From the NCBI GenBank assembly GCA_027943335.1, contig BSBK01001877.1, positions 62,001 through 126,000 on the forward strand: 64,000 bases of DNA, given 5' to 3'. The notes under the pieces were generated by a model that was not told where the DNA came from, made no database searches, and worked only from the letters and a program-made list of their open reading frames with translations. The position numbers and the translations under genes were made by a program. This stretch comes from Chamaecyparis obtusa. Its lineage: Eukaryota > Streptophyta > Pinopsida > Cupressales > Cupressaceae. Of the stretch, positions 27,001 through 39,220 are shown one piece after another (position 1 is the first letter of the stretch; each line of letters begins with the position of its first letter).

Positions 27001-28246
27001 AGCTGATATGGCCCTTGACAACCCTACATGGAAATCATTGGAGAACATTAATATACTAGACCATCATAAAACCATGTTGTCTAGCATTCTAACAAGTAGA
27101 AAAATCATTCTTAATAATAAAAAGGATTCTCTTTTGTGGTCAACATCAAATGATGGTAAATATAATGCTAAAGATGGTTATAAACTAATTATTGCTAAAC
27201 ATTAATATAATAAAATAAATCTTCCCCTTCACCTTTTCTTGAACAAACATGTCTTACCCAAGGCAGGGCTCTTCTCATGGTTTGCCATTCAAAATAAGAT
27301 TCTCACAGCTGACCGGTTTACTAAAATGGGATATGAAGGCCCCAGTAGATGTTGCTTCTGTAATTCAGATTCTGAATCCACAAATCACTTACTCCTACAC
27401 TTCCCTTATACTAGGAAATGTTGGGAATGGCTTTGTGACAAACTTGACTACACATCAACATTTCCTCATAGCTTGAAAGACATGTTCAAAACCTGGCCAA
27501 AATACCATAAAGATATAGTATTTACAATATCATATGGAAGGTAAGCCTGTCTATTCTTATATGGGAAGTATGGAAGGAAAGGAATCAAAGACTCTTTAAA
27601 GAAAAACATATGGAGATTAATCAACTTATAAATAAAATTTTAAATGCAAACATCATTGAAGTAACAAACAATAGATTATCAAATTAGTTAGTTTGTAATA
27701 AATCTATGACTGCATGGGATGGTGCTATGAGACAAATGGATTGGTCTCAAGATCCCTCCTTGGTCCAACAAACCAAACATCAACAATGCCAAAGAAAGAA
27801 ATGAATGTGTATGGAATCCTCCATCTGAGGGAAGATTCAAACTCAACTTTTATGAGGCTTCCAGAGGTAACCTTGGACCTGCTAGTATAGGTTGTGTCAT
27901 TCATGATTCAAATGGGATGGAAATTGCCTCACTTGCAAAACCTTTAGGTACTACCATTAACAATATAGCCGAAATGTGTGCACTGGTGGAAGGCCTCAAA
28001 CTATGTTCCACATTAGGAATCTCAAATCTTGATATATAAGGTGATTCTATCAACACCATCAATGCTCTTAGATCCCAAACAATTCCAAATTGGAAGCTCG
28101 GAGCACTTCTAGATCATGCATTATCCATAACAAAAAAATTCACCTTTATTACCTTCAATCATATATATAGCGAAGGGAATAAGAGAGCCGATGAACAAGC
28201 CAATCTAGGAACATATGGCTCCATCATTAATCCTTTGGGGATTTAA
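24082..28246 (+). pseudogene. LINE copy A ORF2 (endonuclease-RT-RNase H), multiply frameshifted
   Basis: Encoded nick-and-copy enzyme of an L1 LINE. The endonuclease starts MKVISWNVRG and includes LIQEAKL and FIIGGDFNTIL. The RT has KVPGLDGFPTMFFQRCWDF, NNTFLALIPKK and FIKLDINKAYDKV. The catalytic FADD motif reads FVHD near 26120, losing one aspartate. The zinc-binding region (27239-27440) has LPKAGLFSWFAIQNKIL and CCFCNSDSESTNHLLLHF. RNase H (27830-28246) has lost its first Asp (LNFYEASRGN), while later residues such as NKRADEQAN remain. The frame shifts at least four times, with several stops. Clearly dead and older than the elements nested upstream. Confidence 0.9.
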
Positions 28247-30264
28247 ACCATCATGTTAAATTCCTATCTCAAGAAGGAAGATGTCAAACTCTTATTCTAT
28301 AACTGCTAGGAGTTCTTAGTTGTGTCGCGTAGTCGCGGATGTGGATTGTAGTTGGTTCCTTAACTACATGAGAAAGCAAGAAAATCATGGTTGGTGGTTA
28401 AGTTCATTTGGCTTGCGAGTGTGTGACAGGGTTTAGTTCATGACTTAAATAATGTTTTCATTCACTCGCTATGTAAGTTAGCATGTAGCTTTGTGGCTCG
28501 CAAGTGCGCAATAGTTAATTATCTCACCAATGCATAATTAATATGAATTTAGGGATTAATATTTTCAATCACTCTTGATGAATGTAGGGATAGGGTCTTA
28601 ATCCCATAGAGTTTAAAATAAAATCAATGAATAACCATAACAGGAATTTAAAACTGTAGAATCAAACCCTAAAAATCTAATCCTTAGTAGAATCCCTCTG
28701 TCTCATCAAATAGACTTAGGACTTAAGCAAAAGACTCAACAAATTTAAATTCCCAAATTGAGCTCAAAGTATGAAAACTAGTGATTCTACCTAGATTAAA
28801 AATAGACCTCCCTTAAGTTGATTAGTACATATCCTTGTAGACTAATTAAAATCCATGAGGCATTAAATAAGACAGGGATGTGGTTTAATTTTATATCAAT
28901 TCATTCAAGATTACTTCCAAGCTCTTTGTTAAAGACACTGGTAATGTTTCTCAAACTCTTATGATAAGATTGTGTCAAACCATTGTGGTATGTAGGATTT
29001 TTGGTAATGAGGTTTTCTCTGTTACACTGGGTAATATCAAGTATGCTAACTCTCTAAAATGGTTAATTTTGTGCATGAACTATAAAGGAAAATCCTTTCC
29101 TTATAGTCGAACATCATAACATAAAAAGCATTATGGCGCTTTTTGTATTATATAATCTAATGGATGTAGGAATTGTCAAGACAGAAGGCAGTGTTTCAAG
29201 AACAAGTAAGATCTTTATAATTTGTTAAGAATCTTTATTTAATCAAATGGAAAACTAGCAAAGATCTTAGCTTTTGGTGGAGAGCTTTTCAACAGGATAA
29301 TGACCATAAATAAAAGAAGGTAAAGCCTACATCCACTTCATATATGTATTATACAAGTCTTCTCAAGCTCTTCGAGGAAGGAGAGAAGCCTTATCTCTCA
29401 TTTGACAAACATGGTAATTTTTTGTATAAAATAGAAAGATGTTACCTAGAACATATATGTAATGTCAAAAATGCATGAGGGTATGCCCTCTTATCTTTGT
29501 ACTTAGGAGTATACCCCTATAATCATTTTAATCTCATTAATTTTATTTAGTCTAAGTGGACTATATTGGTCCCTGGGCAATACTGGGGGGTTTTCTTCAC
29601 TCTGTTCTTTCCCACCAATGCCCGATGTTGAACGGAGATGTAAAAAATAATAAGAAAATTTAATAAAATAAAAAGGTAATGGCCATTTATTGAGAAAATA
29701 TATATATATATCGCAATGAGGAAAACAAATATTTTCATAATAATTAAAATTAATGTCAATATAATTCATCAAAATAATTTAAATACTTCCTAATTTATCC
29801 ATCACTTTTAATATATTTTTACAATTAAAAAATGGTTTTAATGCAATTCAACAAACTAAATGAAATAGTTTTAGATCTATTAAAATAATGATCTAGATAA
29901 TTGATTTTTATTGAATACCGATAAAACATTATTTTTCCTCATAGATTACATTAGGCTTTTGATATTCTCCAACCCTTTTCTTGTAGAAATTCTCCTTCTC
30001 CTTCTCTACCTTTTATCCAATAATTACTAATTAAAATAAAAATTAATAAATTTGTGGTTGCTTGAAATGTTTGAGATGGTTGATTCATTTGGAAAAGATT
30101 TTTGACAAGGATGATAGACAACAATGATTTTTTTGGAAGATTAATGGTAGATAAGGTATGGAAATAATTCTCTTGGATCAAGGAAAAGATTGAAAACCAT
30201 GGTTAAGTTTGTTCTTTATTGGTAAGAGATAATTTGTCTTATGATATTAAAAAAACCAAAAAAT

Positions 30265-30314
<50 letters not shown>

Positions 30315-30860
30315 CTTTGGAACTATGAGTAAATTAAATAATGAAATATAATTAAATTAAATTATTTGTGTGAATTTGAAATTGAAATAATATTTTTTAA
30401 TTAATGAGACGTGAAAATCAAGATAATTGAATAATACAATATATTTAATTAGATATGACATTTGATAAAACTAGTTAAGAAAATAGTTGATTTATTTTGT
30501 TCATATTATAATTAATTAAAAAAAAGAATGAATTGCTTTAATTTATATCTCACATACTTTGACATTTCTTAAAGGAGACAAAAAATTCAAAATAATTGAT
30601 TTTATTTTTATTAGAAAGAGAAATTGCAAAATTTTAAAAAGTTTTTTAACTATCATATCATATAAATCTTGACAATCTATCCAAAACCAACCCTCTCATT
30701 GATATAAATTGTACCTACCTATAATTTGTAACTTGTCATTCATGTCTTGTCATAGCATTTGTCATGAAGATGTTGTGAAGTGTCTTAGAAATGACCACAA
30801 TATTTTTATGGAAATCCAGACCCACATATTGTTCATTGAATTATTGTATATGTGCTATCA
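28247..30860. other. AT-rich intergenic stretch, no gene seen
   Basis: I found no credible coding region or RNA gene. It includes a GA microsatellite (30269-30312) and general AT-rich sequence. Short minus-strand frames near 29500-29770 look like chance. Confidence 0.6.
30269..30312 (+). repeat. (GA)n microsatellite
   Basis: An uninterrupted GA run of about 44 bp. Confidence 0.95.
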
Positions 30861-30876
30861 AACAATGACTTTTCTC
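30860..30876 (+). repeat. Target-site duplication of LINE copy B, left
   Basis: AAACAATGACTTTTCTC, repeated exactly at 34429-34445. A 17-bp exact direct repeat fits LINE target-primed insertion. The LINE frame begins at the very next base. Confidence 0.8.
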
Positions 30877-32199
30877 ATAGAGATTGAGGAATGGAACACT
30901 GTGATTCAGGAATGCAAGTATTCAATTAGGGTACTTTTGAGTGACTACTGGATTAATGAAGAATGGATTGACTTGGGATTGAGGGACATCAGACTAATAG
31001 AGGTGAATAAACAACTGAATAACTGGTTTATTAGAGAAAATGAGTGTGATGAACTGATATGGGGGCCTACTATCTCTAGCGAATTCGCGGTTGCTTCTGC
31101 TTCGGCTCTTCTCATCCCCTCTAGAGATCAGCCTTTCTATGCTCGGATATGGAATAAAGATCTTATCCCTAAAATTAACATGTTTTTTTGGCTGCTTGTA
31201 CAAAATAAAATCCTCACAATGGATAACCTTATGAAAAGAGGCTTCCAAATGCCTAATAGATGTATCATGTGTTGTGAGGATGATGAGTCATGTAACCACT
31301 TGATGATACACTTCCCCTTTGCTAGAAAAGTTTGGGACTCCATTATTCTGTCTTTGAATTTGAAGTGGGTCAAACCTCAAAATATCCAGGACTTTTTCCA
31401 ACAATGGCAGAGTCCTTTTTATGATAAAAATGCTAAGAGTCTCTAGAAACCTGTCTTTCCTCATTTTACATGGTAGATATGGAAGGAGAGGAACAACAGA
31501 ATTTTTAGAGATAAAAAAGCTACCCCCCTTCTGGTAGCTAACTCTGTTACCAAAAGTATAATGGAGTACTATAGAAGTAGTGGTAGAAAGGATTGTAACT
31601 CTTGGAATCCTAGCTCTAAAAAGGACATCTCCATTTCTTGGGAGAATATGAAGAGCAAAAATGACCCGAATCCTAGAGACAATGTTATGTGGTTCGCTCC
31701 TCCTTGGGGTTGGTCAAAATGGAACTTTGATGGATTTGCTAGAGGAAACCCTAGAAGAGTTGGAGGGGGAGGTCTCATAAGAGACTGGGCTAGAAATTGC
31801 CTTGGTGCTATAGCGGTTCTGCTGGGGACTCAAACTAACCACGTGGTAGAGGCCGAGGCAGTGCTTTATGTGGTTATTTTGGCCAAAGATATGGGTTGCT
31901 CGAAACTTTGGCTTGAGGGTGACTCCCTCAACATTGTCAACTGTATTAAAGGGAATGCAGAGTGTTCTTGGATTATAACCCATATAATAAACAAAATCAA
32001 AATGTTGCTTGTCACCTTTGAATATTGCCATGTCACCCATATTTACCATGAAGGTAATAAGCCGGCGGACAGGCTGGCTAACGAAGGTACCCAAAGTGAT
32101 GTCATAAAATCATGGAGAGGGGAAGGAAATCTAAACTCCGAGATCATGAGTCTTATCACTCATGATAAAATTAATCGCAATGAAGGGAATGTCACTTAA
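30877..32199 (+). pseudogene. LINE copy B ORF2 3' part: zinc-binding region and RNase H
   Basis: The frame starts at the truncation point (IEEWNTVIQECK). It continues with DLGLRDIRLIEVN, then the reverse-transcriptase zinc-binding domain: IPKINMFFWLLVQNKIL, RCIMCCEDDESCNHLMIHF. Stops (TAG) at 31444 and near 31471 break the link IWKERNNRIF. RNase H (about 31720-32100) keeps its acidic residues: WNFDGFARGNPRRVGGG, VEAEAVLYVV, LEGDSLNIV and HEGNKPADRLANEG. It reads into the stop at 32197. The endonuclease and RT are missing through 5' truncation. Confidence 0.88.
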
Positions 32200-32392
32200 A
32201 ATTATGATGACAAGGATGAAACAATTTTTGAGGAAGGTTGCGTGTAATGTGAAGTGTGGGATAATTATTCTGATATTAATGATATACAGAGCTAGTGTTA
32301 CTTCAAGTAATCATGAAAACATAAGAAATCATTACAGTAAGAAGAAGATTAGTTGTAAGGAGCCGAGCTAGGATAGTAGCAGAAAGCACAAA

Positions 32393-34222
32393 ATGGGAGG
32401 CAGTCTGAGAAGAGAGGAGTCGGTTGACTGTGACAAATGGAGGCAAGATGGGAAAGTATTGAAGAAGCTGAGAAAGGGAGGGTTCTCTCAGTACATCGAG
32501 AAGCTCCACGGCTATGACAAACATGTGACTTCCTTGTTCGCTGATGGCTGGGTTAGAGGTAAAGTTAATTTATGGGGTAAATCTTTCCCCCTTACTCTTA
32601 CCCTTATGGCTGAGATTACAGGTTTACCCCTAGAGGGAACTCATTTCCATAGAGGCAACCATAGGCTCGGTACTGAAGCTTTTAATCTATTTCCTAAAAC
32701 TACTAATGAAAGGGCCCTCATGACAAAAGGGAAGGGGGATTATGTAGATATCACCAAAATTAAGGATTTTTGGGCTAAAATGTTGAAGGTTATGATTGAG
32801 TATTTCACGCTTGATGGGTGCTATTCCAAAATCAACAACCTGCATTTCATCCTGGCTAACCACTTCAAGCATAACAAGAGGATTTCCTTCCCGTATTTTC
32901 TTTTGAGCTCCTTAAGTAGTAGCATCAATGAGCATAGGAAGAAGCAGAATAACCCGGTGTTGCATAAGGGGTTGATCCTCCTTATTTCTAACTACACCAG
33001 AGATATTATCTCGGACCCAATTCCTAAAAGGGTCAAAGGCAAAAATTCAAAGACTATTGAGGGGGATAGAAAGGCTGAATCTACCAAAAAGAGGAAGAAA
33101 AACAAAGGAAAAAAGAGGAAGAAAAAAGCTTCGATAGTAGCAAAGAAGAAACTAAGGAAAAAAGCCCTATTTCTCTAGAAATAGGAAATGCTAAGGAAGA
33201 AAATGTGGAGGTGGATTCTGGAAGTGAGGAAAAAGAGGATAGGAATAATGATAACACCGAGTAGGAAGAGGACAGGACTGTCATAATAGAGGATGAGAAG
33301 GAGGAAGATGAAGAAGGGAAAGATGGGGACTACCATGATGATGAAAAAGAAGATGAAGGGGTTGAGGAGGAGGAAGAAGAGGCCCAGGTCTCCCCTACCG
33401 AGGTTGATGAGAATGAAGCTCTAGATTTCCCTGCTGAAGAAGAAAAAACTAACACCCACTTGGATAATGAGCAAGGTTTGGACTTGGCTAGGAAAGAGGA
33501 TGGAGAAACTCAAAAGGAGGATTCTTTGGGCCTCCTGGAGGGGTAGGATGAAGAGGAAATAGAAACTAGTCAGAAGTCCCATGTCATTGATGAAAAAGAG
33601 GAGGAACAAAAAGAAACGGATGCTAGTATTCATCAAAATGCTATTGAGGAGGAAAAAGTCAAAAGAAGGATACAATCGCTCCCCTGGTGGATGCTATGAA
33701 TTTGGACAATGTTAACAATGATGAAGGTCAGAGTATTCCTTAGGACTGGATCAAGCAGGAGTTGCAGGAGAATAAGCTTCACCTTCATACTCTGGAGAAA
33801 ACTATGGAAACCTTGAACACGAAGTTGGAGAATAAGATTCTGGATAAGGTAAACAATAAAAATTGGAAGGAGGAGATAACTGTCGAAATCAACAAAATTG
33901 TTGACAATAAGGTTAAAGAAATTAAGGTCAAAGTTAGCAACAATGGGAAAATGATTAATGAAGTCCTGAGCCACACCAATGAAGCACTCAATGCGGCTAT
34001 CATCAACCTGAACATGCTTCACAACTACCTGGAGAAAAATCAGCTGGAAAACACAACCATTACTATTAAAGACGATGCTGGGAATGCTGGTCTAGGTACT
34101 AGAACCAAAGGGCGTACTCAGAGGAAGATCCCTAAGAAACCAAAGGAGCTGAAGGACCTAAAAAAAACAATCTAGAAGATGGAGGAGCTGAAGATGAAGG
34201 CGGACAAAATGATAAGAAATTA
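32393..34222 (+). pseudogene. Extra ORF of LINE copy B, unknown function, coiled-coil C-terminus
   Basis: About 610 codons in three frames. The first part (32393-33178, ATG start) is a globular region of about 215 residues: GGFSQYIEKLHGYDKHVTSLF, KSFPLTLTLMAEITGLPLEG, FTLDGCYSKINNLHFILANHF, and HKGLILLISNYTRD. It ends in a very Lys-rich stretch. After a +/-1 shift near 33110 an acidic Glu/Asp-rich region follows (33130-33650, stops at 33262 and 33544). After another shift near 33660 a coiled-coil-like part (33690-34175) and a short basic tail end at 34222. I do not recognise the family with certainty. The first domain resembles uncharacterised plant proteins associated with transposons. It lies 194 bp after the RNase H stop on the same strand. 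Confidence 0.65.
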
Positions 34223-34428
34223 GTTTTGTCCTGTTCATTGCTGGGTGCTGCCGGTAGTGTTGCTAGATCTATTTTTCTTTGCTTTTGTTGTTGTTTCTAG
34301 TGTTGTTTAGGGTCCTGCTCTGTTCTTTCCAACAAGCTTCTCATTTTGGAAAACTTTCATGCTTTATCTTTTTGCTTTGATGTGAATGGTTTCGGGTTCC
34401 ATTCAAAACCTGTTTTTATCTTATTCAA

Positions 34429-34445
34429 AAACAATGACTTTTCTC
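34429..34445 (+). repeat. Target-site duplication of LINE copy B, right
   Basis: Exact copy of 30860-30876, preceded by a short A run, as expected at the 3' end of a LINE. Confidence 0.8.
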
Positions 34446-35617
34446 TTAAAATATTTCATATCTTTAGAAGAAGGCCCAACCTAACAAGAAATTACAAACA
34501 ATAATTTTTTTTTTATTATAATATCATATAATTTTTTACAATGTATACAAACCTACCCTCTCAATGATATAATCTATACCAAAAATTTTATTTTGTTTTA
34601 AGCAATACAAATCTTTGAACAAACCATATGATCATCAAATAAAATCATAATTTTAAAACTTAAAAATGCATTAAAAAACACTAAAAATATGTGAATCAAT
34701 TCACAATTCAAGAAAATTATTTTCACTAATTAATGCTTAAGGATGTTGCCTCAAAATACATCCAACCGCAATCTATAATTCTCAAGTGATAAATCAAAAT
34801 TGAAAAAGTCAGTATGTTGTGTTTCCGTGTAATTTATAGGGTCCTTTTTCTTGGTATCCAAGGCGTTGTAGTTTGAACTGTTAAAACATTGAAGTTAGGC
34901 CAATTTACAAATTTCCCAAAACCCAATTTCCTATGAAGTAGAACACTGGTTATGGGAAGCTTGCAAGAACGCTTGAGTACTGTCAAGAATCTCCACGACA
35001 ACAAAGACTTTACAAATTAAATTGCAAATTTTAACAAATCATGATTCTCGTAGCCGCCAGTCATATCATCATCAAATTGCTGCTTAATCGAATAAATTGA
35101 CGATCTGCAACAAATATTCTACTTATCCCTCGAATTCCCTACATCAAAGCCGTTAAATTTCCACCGTTCTTTTAGAAATGCGTTTTCCGGGAAAATGCTT
35201 TAGTGACCCGAGATTTGTGTTTTAAAGAGCTTTTGGATCTAAATCCATGGTTAGATTCAATTTTAATTTTAGATTTCTTTTAAGATCTAAACAGATGGAA
35301 GCTTTCGGGATACCAATTAAAGGATACAGTGTGGAAAAAATTTAAAAGAGAACAGCGACACAGAGATTTAGCAGAATACAAGATTGTAATTGATAACAGT
35401 AGAACAAATACAATCATCATACTGCCTCAGATACTGAAATGCTGAAATGAGAACCACAATATTGAGCCAAAGCCTGAAACATAATCAAATGCAGCACACC
35501 TAAAGATGGAGACTAATGACAAGTGCGGAGATGCCTACACTAAGTCATAATTTGTGTTCTTATTAGCAGGAGCTTGAACATTCCTCCTGCCATACAAAGA
35601 TTAACTTTGGTGAACAG
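34446..35617. other. Intergenic region 3' of the receptor kinase
   Basis: AT-rich and without a recognisable gene. It contains the 3' untranslated region of the minus-strand kinase, whose end I could not place because no clear polyadenylation signal stood out. Confidence 0.5.
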
Positions 35618-38600
35618 CTAAGATGTGGATGCAGACCAATTTTCAGAGCTCCCTGCACCAATATTTCTTGGATTACTAGTATTCTCAAGGAAAGGTGAGA
35701 TATCTATGGGTAAATGAAAAACTCTAGGAGTACCAAGAAATGTACTTGTAATTTTTTCTAATCTCTTAACTATCTTCATCATTGTTGGTCGTTCTTGTGG
35801 AACCTCCCTTGTGCAAATCAACCCTATTTCCATGAATTCAGTGAGGCATGCCAATACAGCTGTTTTATCTGACTCTTCAACATCTCTAAGTAGGTGGTTG
35901 TCCACCACTTCTGTGATCTTATTTGGAAAATGCATACTTACCCAATTTGGTAGATTAATACCGTCTACAAACATACTATCTGTTGGTCTCCTCCTTGTTA
36001 ACAATTCTAAAAGTAGAATTCCATAGCTATATACATCCCCTTTTGTTGAAATCTGTCCACCCATTCCATACTCTGTAATACAATATAATAATTTTAGTTA
36101 TTTTCAAACTATAATAAATAAATATATACAAAATTAAAAATAATTGATGGTAATTTTTATGTAGCAAAAAAAATAAAATTTTATACCTGGTGCAAAGTAT
36201 CCAATAGATCCCTTTAGTAAACTTGCAGAAGTCACTGAATTCATTGAATTCTCAAATAAGATTTTGGTAATGCCAAAGTCTGCTATATATGGAGTCATAT
36301 CATCTCCTAACAACACATTATTTGGTTTCAGGTCACAATGAATGACTTGTACAAAGCAATAATGATGTAGATATTCCATTCCTTGTGCTATCTCCTTTGC
36401 AATTCTTAATCGGTCAGCCAAACTTAATGTACATTCATCTTCTTCCACTGGATATAGCCACCTCTCCAAACTTCCATTCGACATGAATGGAAGAACCAAT
36501 GCTTTAAAATCAATGTTACAATAAGCTGAAATTATTTTCATCACATTGCGGTGTCTGACTCTTTTTAACACATTGCATTCTCTTTCAAAACTTTGGAGAG
36601 CATTTTCATCTTGAAAATTGAAAACTTTAACAACAATATGTTTTCCATTGCTGAGAATCCCTCTATAAACAGATCCAAAACTACCAACCCCTAGCTGATT
36701 GAATTGGCTAAACCCACTAGTTGCATCTGCAAGTTCTTCATATGAAATTTTTTTAGGCCCAATGTTTAAGTCAAGGGTATTTTGATCATTGTGTCTCCTT
36801 CCATAGAAAATTAGAAACAATACAAAAGATAAAATGAGGATTGCTATGCCAATCATAATTGGTATTATCACCTTTTTAGACACTAAGTGATGTTTGTGCT
36901 TAGAATCAAAGCATGGTGGCAAATTAATCCAATTGCCACAGAGGCCAACATTTCCTGAAATCTCTGATTCTTCAATTGTTGCAAAAACTCCTCCCTTAGG
37001 AACTTCTCCTATTAATTTGTTTGATGAGAGATTAATATGCTGAAGCATTTTCATTTCTTGGAAAGGCATTGGGATTGCACCTGACAAATTATTTTTGGAG
37101 AGATCAATGTCTTGAAGATTTTTTAGATTGGTAAGTGATGTTGGTATTGAATTCCAAAATGAATTCCATGAAAGATTCAAATGTTGCAAGTTTGTACAAC
37201 TTGACAATACAGCTGGAATTTCACCTGAGAAGTTGTTAAGAGACACATCTATAGCTTGGACCATTGTCATTCTACTCATTACTAGAATAGAACCTTGTAA
37301 TAAATTTCTTGAGACATTGAAATAAATTTGGAAATTCACAAGAGTTGACCATTCAGGAGGTATGTTTCCTTCTAATTTGTTGTAGGATAAGTCCATCTTT
37401 TCCAAATTGATGCATCTCCCTAAACTAGCAGGCAATTTCCCTGACAATTGATTGTGATGAAGAATAAGATACCTTAATTGTGGAAGATTGCCAAGAGCAT
37501 TTGGAATTTGACCTGATATCATGTTTTCACTCAATGATAACAATCCAAGACTTTTTGCACGACCCAGACTTTCTGGTATTTCTCCACGTAAATTGTTCTT
37601 ATCCAAATATAATCTTTGGAGATTTAGTAGCTGACTGACTATTGATGGAATAGTCCCATTGAAATGATTGCTGGATAAATCTAAGGTTGCCAACTTTTTG
37701 AGGTTACCAATGCCACTTGGTATGTTTCCCCCAATTTTATTGTTGTTCAGTTTCAATTGATACAATTGGCTTGATAGTTGGCTAACAGAAGAAGGCATTG
37801 TCCCAATGAGATAATTAAGAGACAAGTCTATTACTTGTAAGGAGGAGCAATTAGTCAAGGCTGCTAGAAAAGACAATTCATCACTCTGGCTTGTGAGATG
37901 ATTAAGAGACAAGTCTATTAATTGAAGTTGGAACAATTTGCCAAACTCCAAAGGCATTGTGCCACTTAGTTGGTTATCATCTAAATCAAGATGTTGAAGC
38001 TGAGTACAATTGGAGAGGGAGGTTGGGATTTCACCAGTGAGTTGGTTTCTCCAAGAAAGAAACACTTTTAACTCTAATAAATTGCCAAATTGCCAAGGAA
38101 TGTGGCCAATTAATCGATTTGCAAATAACTTCAAAACTTGAAGATTAGTGCAATTGGAAAGGGTAGTGGGAATAACTCCTGACAAGTTGTTTTCACCAAG
38201 ATGAAGCTCTCTAAGTTGAGCAAGCATACCAAATTCAATAGGAATCTGCTCAGATAAGTTGTTTTCACCAAGATTAAGTACTCTGATTTGAGTGAGCATA
38301 TGTAATTCAATAGGAATTTGTCCTGATAAGTCATTGAGACTAAGATCAAGTTCTTTCAACTGAATAAGCATACTCAATTCAATAGGAATCGGTCCGGACA
38401 AGTTGTTTTCACTAAGATCAAGTTCTTCCAATTGAATAAGCATACCCAATTCAATAGGAATTTGTCTTGACAAGTTGTTTGCATACGCATCAAACTTTGT
38501 GAGTTGAGTAAGCATGCCCATTTCAGAAGGAATTTCACCATAAAATCTATTATACCATAACCCCAAAGAAGTTAAAGAAGACAGGTTTCCTAGGAAAGGT

Positions 38601-39145
38601 GGAATTGTGCCTGTTAATTGGTTTGCTCCTAAAATAAGTGTGTCTAAATGTGAAAGAAGGCCTAGCTCAGAGGGAATGTTGCCACTTAGATCGTTATAAG
38701 ATAGAATGAGATCTTGTAAAGAACGGCAGTCAGCCAAAGCGGAGGGAATGGAGCCTTCTAATTCATTTAGCGACAATCTAAGTATTCTCAGACGAAAAAG
38801 CCTTCCCAACTGAGTTGGAATTGGACCATGAAAACTGTTATTCCAAAGAGCAAGTTCTCTAAGAAATGAAAGATTGCCAAGAAAAGGGGAAATAGTGCCC
38901 ACTAATGACATACCTGTGAGATTCAAGGAAACCACACGTTGATGATGAGAAGAGCAAGCAACACCAGTCCAATTGCAAAAAGATTTATTGGAAGACCAAT
39001 CATGCAAAACATTGTAAGGGTCAGATGAGAGAGAACTCTTGAAAGCCAAGAGAGCTTCTTCATCTGAATAAGAAGAAGGAGAAGAATGAGAGACAGGAAA
39101 TGCAAATAGAAAGAAGAGCAGGAAACAAGCCATCTTAATCTTCAT
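35618..39145 (-). CDS. LRR receptor-like kinase, subfamily XII-like, non-RD, two exons
   Basis: Predicted plasma-membrane pattern-recognition-type receptor of 1,137 residues. Exon 1 is 39145-36187, exon 2 is 36072-35618, and the 114-bp intron 36186-36073 has GT-AG ends. Joining gives APE followed by YGMGGQ, the normal kinase activation-segment end. Order: signal peptide (1-22), LRR N-terminal cap with CNWTGVAC, about 27 LRRs of 24 residues, a juxtamembrane Cys pair (CGNWINLPPC), and a transmembrane segment near 757-780. The kinase spans about 810-1090 with GVGSFG, VVKVF Lys, HCDLKPNN near 936, and ADFG. HCD instead of HRD makes it non-RD, as in FLS2, EFR and XA21. The single intron late in the kinase is typical of subfamily XII. 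No stop or frameshift was seen. The ligand is unknown. The start is supported by the signal peptide and a TATA box about 60 bp upstream. Confidence 0.93.
36073..36186 (-). other. Intron of the receptor kinase
   Basis: On the minus strand the donor is CCAG/GTATAA and the acceptor TTACAG/AGTATGG. It splits the Glu codon of the APE motif in phase 1. Translation through it would give an early stop after a hydrophobic tail. Confidence 0.92.
38200..38490 (-). repeat. 72-bp LRR unit recently multiplied inside the receptor gene
   Basis: ATTCAATAGGAAT starts at 38233, 38305, 38377 and 38449, an exact 72-bp period. The corresponding protein units share IPIELxMLxQLxELDLSENNLS. Neighbouring LRRs are far less alike, so these units arose by recent in-frame duplication. 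Confidence 0.9.
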
Positions 39146-39203
39146 CTCAGTTTTGGGTATTTAGCCTATCAAACTATGTTTGTTGTTGGTAGGATTGGCA
39201 TCC

Positions 39204-39212
39204 TTATATAGC
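39204..39212 (-). promoter_or_regulatory. TATA box of the receptor kinase
   Basis: TATATAAGG on the minus strand, about 60 bp upstream of the ATG at 39145, implying a 5' untranslated region of roughly 30 bases. Confidence 0.6.
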
Positions 39213-39220
39213 CAATTCAG

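Larger units (their letters stand above)
30877..34429 (+). mobile_element. 5'-truncated LINE copy B with an extra downstream ORF
   Basis: A 3.55-kb insertion bounded by 17-bp direct repeats and ending in a short A run. It starts inside ORF2, just before the zinc-binding region, and continues through RNase H (stop 32197-32199). It then includes a 1.8-kb lysine/acid-rich coiled-coil frame (32393-34222) and a 200-bp 3' untranslated part. Because the duplications enclose everything, the extra frame was part of the same retroposed RNA. Plant L1 elements normally end soon after RNase H. Confidence 0.75.

Noticed and set aside
30709..30876. Upstream extension (ATG at 30709) of the LINE copy B frame
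   Set aside because: It lies outside the 17-bp target duplication, so it is host flank that happens to be open in the same frame.
30640..34585. Similar phrases TATCATAT..CCCTCTCA-TGATATAA near 30654 and 34524 as possible LTRs or a larger duplication
   Set aside because: The resemblance is short and imperfect, and the order relative to the exact 17-bp repeats does not fit paired LTRs. It may be old local duplication but is not needed to explain the insertion.
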